A program made the position numbers and the translations under genes. Below, in pieces: positions 16,623 to 23,544 of a DNA stretch of 41,649 bases. Location: assembly GCA_017621055.1 (NCBI GenBank), contig JAGATX010000031.1, positions 1 to 41,649 on the forward strand, read 5' to 3'. The notes below the pieces were generated by a model, which saw nothing but the letters and a program-made list of their open reading frames with translations, had not been told where the DNA came from and ran no database searches. This DNA comes from Muribaculaceae bacterium (GTDB lineage Bacteria; Bacteroidota; Bacteroidia; Bacteroidales; Muribaculaceae). The first letter of the stretch is position 1. Each line of letters opens with the position of its first letter.

Positions 16623-18701
16623 ATGCGTAACATATTACTTGCAGCTGCCATGACGGCGGCTTTGACGGGAGCGGCAGCCGGCGACGCCGCCATGGCTCCC
16701 ATGTCTATCGAAACAATCGAAGCGCTGGGGCGCGTAGGCTCCCCGGCAGTATCGCCCGACGGCGCAAAGGTCCTGTTCGGCATCGGCTATGAGGACCTGG
16801 CAGCAAACACCTCGAACACCGACCTCTACGTGGTAAATTCTGACGGTGAAAGTGCTCCCGTGCGCATCACCGACACTCCCAAGAGCGAGAGCGGGGCAGT
16901 GTGGATTGCCGGCGGCAGCCGTATAGCCTTCATGTACCCCGACGACGAGGGCGCCATGCAGATGTGGACCATGGCAGCCGACGGCACCGACCGCCGCAAG
17001 GCCTCGGCGGTGGCCGGAGGCATCGCCGGCTTTGTGCTGTCGCCCGACGAGAGCCATGTTATAATAATAGGCAATGTGAAGTATGCCCGCAGCGCCGGCG
17101 ACCTCTATCCCGACCTGCCTTTGGCAACCGGTCGCGTCATCGACGACCTGATGTACAAACACTGGGACGAATGGGTGACCGAAATACCTCATCCCTTCGT
17201 CGGCACCTTCGACGGCAACAGCGTTGGTGTACTTACCGATATCATGGCCGACGAACCCTTCGAAGCGCCGATGAAGCCCTTCGGCGGCGCGGAGTCTTTT
17301 GCCTGGACGCCGGACTCGCGCGCTTTTGTCTATGTCAGCCGCAAGAAGAAAGGCCTCGACTATGCCGTTTCCACCGACTCGAACCTCTACCTGTATACCC
17401 TTGCCGACGGCACCACCCGCTGCCTTACCGAGGGCATGAACGGCTACGACACCATGCCGGCATTCTCGCCCGACGGAAACACTCTGGCATGGCTCAGCAT
17501 GGAGCGCGACGGCTATGAGAGCGACCGCAACCGCCTCTTCCTCATGGATATGCGCACGGGAGCCAAACGCGACCTCACCGCGGCCTGGGATTACACCATC
17601 GACAGCTTCTGCTGGGGCACCGACGGCAGCCGCCTCTTCTTCGTGGCTCCCAAGGACGGCGTAATCCCCGTGTTCGGCATCGATGCCGCCAGCGGCACGG
17701 TGACACAGCTCACCGACATACGCGCCGACTTCGCTTCGGTCGCCACCGCCGGCGCCGGCCGTCTGGTGATGCTCTGCCACTCCATGCTCCGTCCCAACGA
17801 ACTGATGACCCTCAATCTCAACCCGCGCGCCCGCAGTTCCGCGCTGAGCGAGCTTACCGACGTCAACGGCGACCTTCTCGCTTCGGTGGCCATGCCTACC
17901 GTCGAAAAACGAATGGTGCCCACCACCGACGGCAAACAGATGCTCACCTGGGTGGTTTATCCCCCGAATTTCGACCCCAACAAAAAATATCCTGCACTTC
18001 TCTATTGTCAGGGAGGCCCGCAGCAGCCCGTCAGCCAGTTCTGGAGCTACCGCTGGAACCTGGCGCTAATGGCCGCTAACGGATACATCGTAATAGCTCC
18101 CAACCGCCGCGGTCTTCCCGGCTTCGGTACCGAGTGGAACGAACAGATATCGCGCGACTATCCCGGCCAGAACATGGCCGACTACCTCGCCGCCGTCGAT
18201 GACCTCAAGCGCGAGAGCTATATCGATGCCGACCACATAGGCGCTACCGGCGCAAGCTACGGCGGTTTTTCGGTATATTATCTTGCCGGCAACCATCAGG
18301 GACGCTTTGCAGCACTGCTTGCCCACGCCGGAATTTTCAACATGGAGAGCCAATATCTCGAAACCGAGGAAATGTGGTTCGCCAACTGGGATATGGGCGG
18401 TGCTTTCTGGGACCGCGACAACGCCGCGGCCCAACGCACATTCGCAAACTCGCCCCACCGCTTTGTGGATCGCTGGGATACCCCCATCATGATCAGCCAC
18501 GGCGAGTATGACTACCGCATTCTCGCATCGCAGGGCATGATGGCCTTCAACGCCGCAAAACTGCGCGGCATTCCCGCCGAAATGGTGGTGTTCCCCGACG
18601 AGAACCACTGGATTCTCAAACCCCAGAATGCCGTACTGTGGCAGCGCCTGTTCTTCCGCTGGTTCGACCGCTGGCTCAAACCTGCCGAGGCCGCGCAGTA
18701 A
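16623..18701 (+). CDS. Exported S9-family serine peptidase (dipeptidyl-peptidase / acylaminoacyl-peptidase-like)
   Basis: A 692-residue protein with a signal peptide (MRNILLAAAMTAALTGAAAG). An N-terminal beta-propeller with WD40/TolB-like repeats (SPAVSPDGAKVLFGI, FVLSPDESHV, MPAFSPDGNTLAWLS) spans about 35-400 and a C-terminal alpha/beta hydrolase domain follows. The catalytic triad is Ser545 in GASYGGF, Asp630 in GEYDYRI and His662 in ENHWI. It resembles the DPP5-like S9 peptidases of Bacteroidales, which release dipeptides in the periplasm so that imported oligopeptides can feed amino-acid metabolism. The exact specificity is inferred. It is first gene of a probable operon with the DUF6155 and TapB-like genes. 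Confidence 0.92.
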   Translation: MRNILLAAAMTAALTGAAAGDAAMAPMSIETIEALGRVGSPAVSPDGAKVLFGIGYEDLAANTSNTDLYVVNSDGESAPVRITDTPKSESGAVWIAGGSRIAFMYPDDEGAMQMWTMAADGTDRRKASAVAGGIAGFVLSPDESHVIIIGNVKYARSAGDLYPDLPLATGRVIDDLMYKHWDEWVTEIPHPFVGTFDGNSVGVLTDIMADEPFEAPMKPFGGAESFAWTPDSRAFVYVSRKKKGLDYAVSTDSNLYLYTLADGTTRCLTEGMNGYDTMPAFSPDGNTLAWLSMERDGYESDRNRLFLMDMRTGAKRDLTAAWDYTIDSFCWGTDGSRLFFVAPKDGVIPVFGIDAASGTVTQLTDIRADFASVATAGAGRLVMLCHSMLRPNELMTLNLNPRARSSALSELTDVNGDLLASVAMPTVEKRMVPTTDGKQMLTWVVYPPNFDPNKKYPALLYCQGGPQQPVSQFWSYRWNLALMAANGYIVIAPNRRGLPGFGTEWNEQISRDYPGQNMADYLAAVDDLKRESYIDADHIGATGASYGGFSVYYLAGNHQGRFAALLAHAGIFNMESQYLETEEMWFANWDMGGAFWDRDNAAAQRTFANSPHRFVDRWDTPIMISHGEYDYRILASQGMMAFNAAKLRGIPAEMVVFPDENHWILKPQNAVLWQRLFFRWFDRWLKPAEAAQ

Positions 18702-18716
18702 CAGGTTTTCGCAGCG

Positions 18717-19265
18717 ATGTCCAAAGCCAGGCTTCAGAAAGAGATTTCCGGCTTCAGCCGTGAGCAGTTGATCGAGGTTATCCTCGATGCATACTCCTCG
18801 TCGGCCGACGCAAAGAAATATTTTGATTTTTTTCTCAACCCCGACGCAGGGAAATTGCGCCAGGAAAAGGAAAATATAATAGCCAAAGAACTCAGCCGCG
18901 GCAAATGGGGAACGTGCAAGGCACGTATTTCCGTCATCAAGCGTGCCCTCAAGGAGTTTCAGGCATTTAAGGGCGACGAAGGCAATTATGCCGCCCTGTG
19001 CGGCAATACTCTGATGATGATGCTTGGACAGCAACAATATCTTGATTATCCGGAGGCTCTTTTTAACGGTACAGCTTATGTGGCGGTGGAATATGTAAAG
19101 ACACGCACCGCAGCAGCAGGCCTGGACGAAGCTCTCAAAAATGCCGAATCGATTATAAACAAGATGGCACGCCCGAGAATGGCAAATATTGTGCGCACGG
19201 CTATAAAGGACTACTGCGATTCTTTAAAAAACAAAATTCCCGAAACAAAAACTTCTGAAAAATGA
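18717..19265 (+). CDS. DUF6155-family cytoplasmic protein
   Basis: A 182-residue, mainly helical, basic protein without signal peptide. The opening MSKARLQKEISGFSREQLIEVILDAYSS and the FFLNPDAGKL segment (about 38-47) match the pattern of DUF6155 proteins of Bacteroidetes, for which I know no function. It starts 15 bases after the peptidase stop. Its stop overlaps the following start as ATGA, so it is probably co-translated with the exported protein downstream. Confidence 0.8.
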   Translation: MSKARLQKEISGFSREQLIEVILDAYSSSADAKKYFDFFLNPDAGKLRQEKENIIAKELSRGKWGTCKARISVIKRALKEFQAFKGDEGNYAALCGNTLMMMLGQQQYLDYPEALFNGTAYVAVEYVKTRTAAAGLDEALKNAESIINKMARPRMANIVRTAIKDYCDSLKNKIPETKTSEK

Positions 19266-19999
19266 AAAAGATACTTCTGATCGCGTTCTGCGCCTTTGCA
19301 ACCTTCGCCGTTCCCGCCCAGTACGCACCCATGCAAGTGGGTAAAGTGATGACTTACCAGGTCAAGAAATACGGCGACAACCCCTCCACGCGCACGGCGA
19401 CGTCGACCGTCGACAGCATAGGCACTGCCGACGGTGCTACCGTTGTCTTTGTCACCGACCACACCGACACCTCCGGCACACTCGATACTGAGCCGGACAC
19501 CCACATGCTCTATCGCTACACCACCGCCGAGGCTCCCACAACTATCGTACTGATGACTCCCGACGAGTTCAAGGCCCAGCTCCTGGAGATGGTGCGCCAG
19601 CAGATTATGGACGCCGGTCAGATGGTGAGCGACGCCGATATGGCCGAGATTTCAAACAGCATGCGCCCCAGCGGCAAACTCCAGCTCGTGATTGACCCGG
19701 CCGCTGCCGACGGTGCAAGGATACCTTCGGCGTCAATGCGCCTGTCGATGAACATGTTCACCATGGCCATGCACCTCACTAACTGCAAATATCTTGGCAA
19801 GGAAACGATCACGGTTTCCGCCGGTGAATTCGAGTGCGCCAAAATTCAATACGTCTACAAATTCAATGCCGGCACAGAGTCGGAGCGCATGAACGTCACC
19901 GCCTGGTATGCTCCCGGCATAGGCCTCGTCAAGGAAGAAGACCGTACAAAGCAGGGCGAGATGATATCCGAGCAGGTTCTCACTGCCGTCAGCGAGTAA
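19262..19999 (+). CDS. Exported DUF3108/TapB-like protein
   Basis: A 245-residue protein with a signal peptide (MKKILLIAFCAFATFAVPAQ). The mature part looks like a single beta-rich domain: GKVMTYQVKKYG near the start, a central Met-rich stretch, and the C-terminal motif KETITVSAGEFECAKIQYVY followed by TAWYAPGIGLVKEED. The pairing of an xxGxFxCxKI strand with a WYxPGIGLVK strand is characteristic of DUF3108/TapB-like proteins of the Bacteroidetes envelope. No catalytic residues are evident and the function is unknown. Last gene of its operon, followed by a convergent hairpin shared with the tRNAs. Confidence 0.75.
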   Translation: MKKILLIAFCAFATFAVPAQYAPMQVGKVMTYQVKKYGDNPSTRTATSTVDSIGTADGATVVFVTDHTDTSGTLDTEPDTHMLYRYTTAEAPTTIVLMTPDEFKAQLLEMVRQQIMDAGQMVSDADMAEISNSMRPSGKLQLVIDPAAADGARIPSASMRLSMNMFTMAMHLTNCKYLGKETITVSAGEFECAKIQYVYKFNAGTESERMNVTAWYAPGIGLVKEEDRTKQGEMISEQVLTAVSE

Positions 20000-20021
20000 A
20001 CGGCTGATAAACACATAAAAA

Positions 20022-20054
20022 CGAGAGGCGCCACCCCGAGGATGGCGCCTCTCG
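20022..20054. terminator. 12-bp bidirectional hairpin between the TapB-like gene and tRNA-Arg
   Basis: CGAGAGGCGCCA (20022-20033) pairs perfectly with TGGCGCCTCTCG (20043-20054) around a 9-base loop. On the minus strand it is followed by GTTTTTATG, a U tract that ends the tRNA-Gly/tRNA-Arg transcript. On the plus strand it has an upstream A tract but no U tract, and it lies 22 bases after the TapB-like stop. Confidence 0.82.
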
Positions 20055-20061
20055 CCGTTAG

Positions 20062-20133
20062 TATGCCCGTAGGGAGTCGAACCCTAATCGTCGGAACCGG
20101 AATCCGAAATTCTATCCATTGAACTACGGGCAC
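20062..20133 (-). tRNA. tRNA-Arg (anticodon CCG)
   Basis: A 72-base cloverleaf reading on the minus strand. Acceptor GTGCCCG/CGGGCAT has a G-U first pair; the D arm is GTTCAATGGATAGAAT; the anticodon stem TCGGA/TCCGA encloses loop TTCCGGT, anticodon CCG; the T arm is TAGGG-TTCGACT-CCCTA. Discriminator A; CCA is not encoded. It decodes CGG. It lies 28 bases below tRNA-Gly, very probably on the same transcript. Confidence 0.93.
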
Positions 20134-20161
20134 TTGCATTGCCGCAGAGTGCGCGGCGTCG

Positions 20162-20234
20162 AGCGGTAAACGGGGTTCGAACCCGCGACCCTCAGCTTGG
20201 GAAGCTGATGCTCTACCAACTGAGCTACTACCGC
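20162..20234 (-). tRNA. tRNA-Gly (anticodon CCC)
   Basis: A 73-base cloverleaf reading on the minus strand. Acceptor GCGGTAG/TTACCGC closes with one G-U pair; the D arm is AGCTCAGTTGGTAGAGC; the anticodon stem TCAGC/GCTGA encloses loop TTCCCAA, anticodon CCC; the T arm is GCGGG-TTCGAAC-CCCGT. Discriminator T; CCA is not encoded. It decodes GGG. First gene of the tRNA pair. Confidence 0.95.
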
Positions 20235-20254
20235 ATATGGGTCGTTTTGCGCTG

Positions 20255-20286
20255 CAAAGTTAGCAATTCTTTCGCACCAAAACAAC
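20255..20286 (-). promoter_or_regulatory. Promoter of tRNA-Gly/tRNA-Arg
   Basis: On the minus strand TAACTTTG (20262-20255) lies just upstream of tRNA-Gly, with a weaker GTTG (20286-20283) 20 bases before it. The 20 bases at 20244-20263 are identical to those at the tRNA-Phe promoter. Confidence 0.75.
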
Positions 20287-20328
20287 TTTTAGGCGCCTTT
20301 TCGCAGTTTTTACCCACGCGATGGCCTT

Positions 20329-22677
20329 TTAGAAACGGGTGAAGTAGGTGCGGCGCACACGGGGGCTGACGGAGGTGAGGATTTCGTAGGGAATTGTTCC
20401 GAGGGTGTCGGCCAGGGTTTCGACGGCGATGTTGTTGCCGAAAATCTCGACGGTGTCGCCCACGGCGACATCGGGCACGGTGGTGACGTCGACCATGCAC
20501 TGGTCCATGCATATGTTGCCTATGGTGGGACAGAGCCGGCCGCCGATGAGGAAGGAGGCGGCGCCGCGGCTCAGGTGCCGGTTCAGGCCGTCGGCGTATC
20601 CTATCGGCACGGTGGCTATCACACTGTCGGCACCGACGGTGCGGCCTTTGCAGCCGTAGCCTATGGGCGTGCCGGCCGGCCAGTGCTTGAGCGATATAAT
20701 TGTGGAGCGGAGGGTGGCCACGGGCTGAAGGTCGTGGGGATATTCGGCAGGAAGGGGCGATATGCCGTAAAGACCTATGCCCACGCGGCACATATCGTAA
20801 GGCCCGCAGCCTGCGAAGCGCATGATGCCGGCAGTATTGAGGAGGTGTCGGCGGAAGCGGGGCAGGCGAGCGGCCAGACGGTCGGCCATGCGGTAATATG
20901 CATCGATCTGCGACTGTGTATAGTCGTTCATGTCGGGGCAGTCGGCGGTGGCCAGATGGGTGAAGACCGACTGCACTTTCAGGGCGGCGTTGGTGGCGAG
21001 AATGTCGCACAGCTCGTCGAGGCTTTCGTCGATAAACCCGACGCGGTGCATGCCCGTGTCGAGTTTTATGTGCACGGGGTACCGGCGGGCGCCGTAGCGC
21101 TCGGCTTCTGCGATGAGGGTGCGCAGCTCGTTGATTGAGAATACGGCAGGCTCGAGGCGGTTTGCAAAGAGCGCCTGATAGCGGTTGGTCATGGGATTCA
21201 TCACCATGATGGGCATGGTGATGCCTGCACGGCGCAGGCTTATGCCCTCGTCGACGACGGCGACGGCCAGGCATGCGGCGCCGCGGCTTTGCAGCAGCCG
21301 GCCTATTTCCACGGCGCCGGTGCCGTATGCCGACGCCTTGACCATGGCTATGATACCTGTACCGGCACCTGCCAGACGACGATAATAATTGAAATTGTGT
21401 GCCACGGCATCGAGATTGACTTCGAGCGAGGTGTCGTGGTCTGCGCTTTCGAGTGCCGACAGGAAGGGTTTGAGCTCACCGCCGCCGAAGAAAAGAATCT
21501 GAGCGTCGGAAATGCCTTCGCCTCGCTCGATTGCCTCGAGGGCCGCGCTGTCGCGGTAGTCGATGATACGGTCTATGTCGTAGCGCCGGGCGATTGTCGC
21601 CACAGTGTCGGCGCTGACGGTATCGCCGCCGGCGGTGGTGAGGATGTTTCCGACGATGACCACGTTCTTACGTACGGGAGTGGCGTGGCGCCGCATGAAA
21701 TCGAGGCTCTCGCGCAGCGACGCTATGTCGTGGGTAAAACTGTCGATGAGCAGTATGTTGTCGGCGGTGCTCTCGCGGATGTCGATACGTGTGCTTATCA
21801 GCGACAGGCCGCTCACGTCGATACCCGTAGCTGCTCCGGCGAGGGCGTGGAATATGGTCGGGCAGGCGTCATCCTCCGTTACCGGCACCAGACGCACAGG
21901 GTTGCCGGCGTCGGCACGCCGTGTGGCTTCGTCGGCGAGCATGGTGCGCAGGTCGGCGTCGCCGTCGGCGTAGACAATAGTGTGGCAATTAGCCGTAAGA
22001 GCTATTTTTTCAGCGATTTTCGCGCGGTGGCCGCCTGGGAAGGCGGCGTCGTGCTCGTCGGTAATAGGCGTTATCACGGCGATGTCGGCACGGGGCACGA
22101 GGGCAAGGACGTTCTTGGCCTGCCCGGGACCGTCGATGCCTATTTCGGTAATTATGTTGTCGTGTCGGTCGATGTTGTTCTCGAACTGAGCCATGGCCAC
22201 ACCGATGAAGGAGTTGTGGCTGCGGGGGCTGCGCACAACATCGTCGGCAGTTGCCAATGCCCGGAACATCAGCTCCTTGACCTGTGTTTTGCCGTAGCTG
22301 CCTGTGACAATGAAGTTGCAGGCCGACGAGGTTGCGGCCACGGTGCCGGAAAGGCATTTGAGTGCTTCGGGCACGGATCTGACAACAAAGACACAAGCCA
22401 TAGGCATCGTCTCGGCGGGCATGTGCTCTACGATGAACATTCTCACCCCGGCGGCGTACACCTCCGGGAGGTAGCTGTGGCCGTCGGCTACGTCGGTGCG
22501 CAGGGCGGCGAAGACTGTGCCGGGTTCGGCAGTGGCCGAACGGCTGTCGACAATGAGGCGGCGCGCGGCGGTGGAAGTGCCGTCGCTGTCGCCGTCGGCA
22601 AAACGGTAATCACTCAGGAGCTGCGATTGCTGCAGCAGCTCCTTGATATATTGAGGTGTAAGTCCTTTTGTGCTCAT
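20329..22677 (-). CDS. Fused MurF-like domain and alanine racemase
   Basis: A 782-residue fusion widespread in Bacteroidetes. The C-terminal part (about 415-782) is a PLP-dependent alanine racemase: Lys447 in AMVKASAYGTG holds the cofactor, and VPIGYADG, the LYGISPL segment and GNICMDQCMVDVT are present, so it should make D-alanine for peptidoglycan. The N-terminal part (about 1-400) resembles MurF, the UDP-MurNAc-tripeptide:D-Ala-D-Ala ligase, with a P-loop GSYGKTQVKE (Lys130). It is divergent elsewhere: ITPITDEHDAAF stands where NIGxAHLExF is usual, and IDSFTHDIASL where NDSYNxNxxS is usual. The ligase half may therefore not be active, and the genome probably has a separate murF. It starts in a one-base overlap with the GSCFA gene stop. 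Confidence 0.94.
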   Translation of the reverse strand: MSTKGLTPQYIKELLQQSQLLSDYRFADGDSDGTSTAARRLIVDSRSATAEPGTVFAALRTDVADGHSYLPEVYAAGVRMFIVEHMPAETMPMACVFVVRSVPEALKCLSGTVAATSSACNFIVTGSYGKTQVKELMFRALATADDVVRSPRSHNSFIGVAMAQFENNIDRHDNIITEIGIDGPGQAKNVLALVPRADIAVITPITDEHDAAFPGGHRAKIAEKIALTANCHTIVYADGDADLRTMLADEATRRADAGNPVRLVPVTEDDACPTIFHALAGAATGIDVSGLSLISTRIDIRESTADNILLIDSFTHDIASLRESLDFMRRHATPVRKNVVIVGNILTTAGGDTVSADTVATIARRYDIDRIIDYRDSAALEAIERGEGISDAQILFFGGGELKPFLSALESADHDTSLEVNLDAVAHNFNYYRRLAGAGTGIIAMVKASAYGTGAVEIGRLLQSRGAACLAVAVVDEGISLRRAGITMPIMVMNPMTNRYQALFANRLEPAVFSINELRTLIAEAERYGARRYPVHIKLDTGMHRVGFIDESLDELCDILATNAALKVQSVFTHLATADCPDMNDYTQSQIDAYYRMADRLAARLPRFRRHLLNTAGIMRFAGCGPYDMCRVGIGLYGISPLPAEYPHDLQPVATLRSTIISLKHWPAGTPIGYGCKGRTVGADSVIATVPIGYADGLNRHLSRGAASFLIGGRLCPTIGNICMDQCMVDVTTVPDVAVGDTVEIFGNNIAVETLADTLGTIPYEILTSVSPRVRRTYFTRF

Positions 22678-23540
22678 TATGGGAGAATTTGCCGGTGAGC
22701 GCTGCGCGCTGCGTCGCGCCGGCTGGCAAGGGCGTAGTCGAGGGTTGCGGCGCTGAAATATGTATCGCAGAATTTTTGGTAAATATAGTCGGCAGCTGTT
22801 TCGGAAGGGTGCTTCATGTCGGAGGCATAGAAGCGGTAGTCGCGGAGGTCGTCGTTAAGTATTTCGAAAGCGGGGAAATAGTCGCAGCGGCATCGGTTTG
22901 CGGCTACGAGGGCATCGACGGCAAGCAGGAGAGTGGCTTTGCTCAGGGCGTTGCCGTGGAGGCCGTCGGCGAGGTGGCGTATAGGGCTGACAGTAAAGAC
23001 GATGCGGATGTCGGAGGACAATCGGTCGATTATCGGCTGCCAGGCACCGACTATTTCGGCAAGAGCGAGAGGCCGTCGCTCAAATTCGCCGGCCGGAAAC
23101 TTATGGCAGTTGCCGACGGCCACGCCCCGGCGGTAGAACGTGAAAACAGTGCCGAAGGTAATGGCTAAAACACGTTCGCCGGGTTCGGCGAAGAAGGTTT
23201 TTACTTTGCGGAGGTCAGCGTTTACGACCTCGGCGACGGTTTGAGGGTCGGTGCCGCTGTAACGGCTGGCATAGTCGAGACAGTGGTGGCCTCTTGGCCC
23301 GTCGGCAAGGTCGGCGACGGTGTAGATTCGGTCGGCAAGGGCATCGGCCACGGTGCGTGCCGTCGACAGCGGATTGTATAGCGGTCCCAACGGGTTGTGG
23401 ACACAGGCAAAGCCGTCGCGCTCCAGCCGTGAACCTATCTCATCGCTGAAACAAGAGCCCAACAGCAACCACCGGCTGGCGCGGCCTATCTCCGGTCGTT
23501 TTTCCGGCTCATATTCGGTGCGGAACCTCATAGTCGACAT
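22677..23540 (-). CDS. GSCFA-domain protein
   Basis: A 287-residue soluble protein. The family signature GSCFSDEIGSRLERDGF lies at about 28-44, followed by NPLGPLYNPLSTA (about 49-61), AITFGTVFTFY and VFTVSPIRHLADGLHGNALSKATLL. GSCFA proteins are related to SGNH-type hydrolases; the GSCF block corresponds to the GDS block, with Ser at position 29 as a candidate nucleophile, and the conserved SPIRH block is of the kind that supplies the catalytic His. The substrate is unknown. It lies between the OmpA-like lipoprotein gene and murF-alr in a tight minus-strand run, which hints at a cell-wall or surface-polymer role. Confidence 0.9.
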   Translation of the reverse strand: MSTMRFRTEYEPEKRPEIGRASRWLLLGSCFSDEIGSRLERDGFACVHNPLGPLYNPLSTARTVADALADRIYTVADLADGPRGHHCLDYASRYSGTDPQTVAEVVNADLRKVKTFFAEPGERVLAITFGTVFTFYRRGVAVGNCHKFPAGEFERRPLALAEIVGAWQPIIDRLSSDIRIVFTVSPIRHLADGLHGNALSKATLLLAVDALVAANRCRCDYFPAFEILNDDLRDYRFYASDMKHPSETAADYIYQKFCDTYFSAATLDYALASRRDAARSAHRQILP

Positions 23541-23544
23541 TGTG

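Noticed and set aside
20060-20240. Integration site at the tRNA-Arg/tRNA-Gly pair
   Set aside because: Both tRNA genes are intact and flanked by ordinary core genes with no recombinase, repeat or composition change.
21289-22698. Plus-strand open frame of about 470 codons opposite murF-alr
   Set aside because: It mirrors the fused enzyme, has no recognisable domain and is interrupted in logic by the GSCFA and murF-alr start region; treated as a shadow frame.
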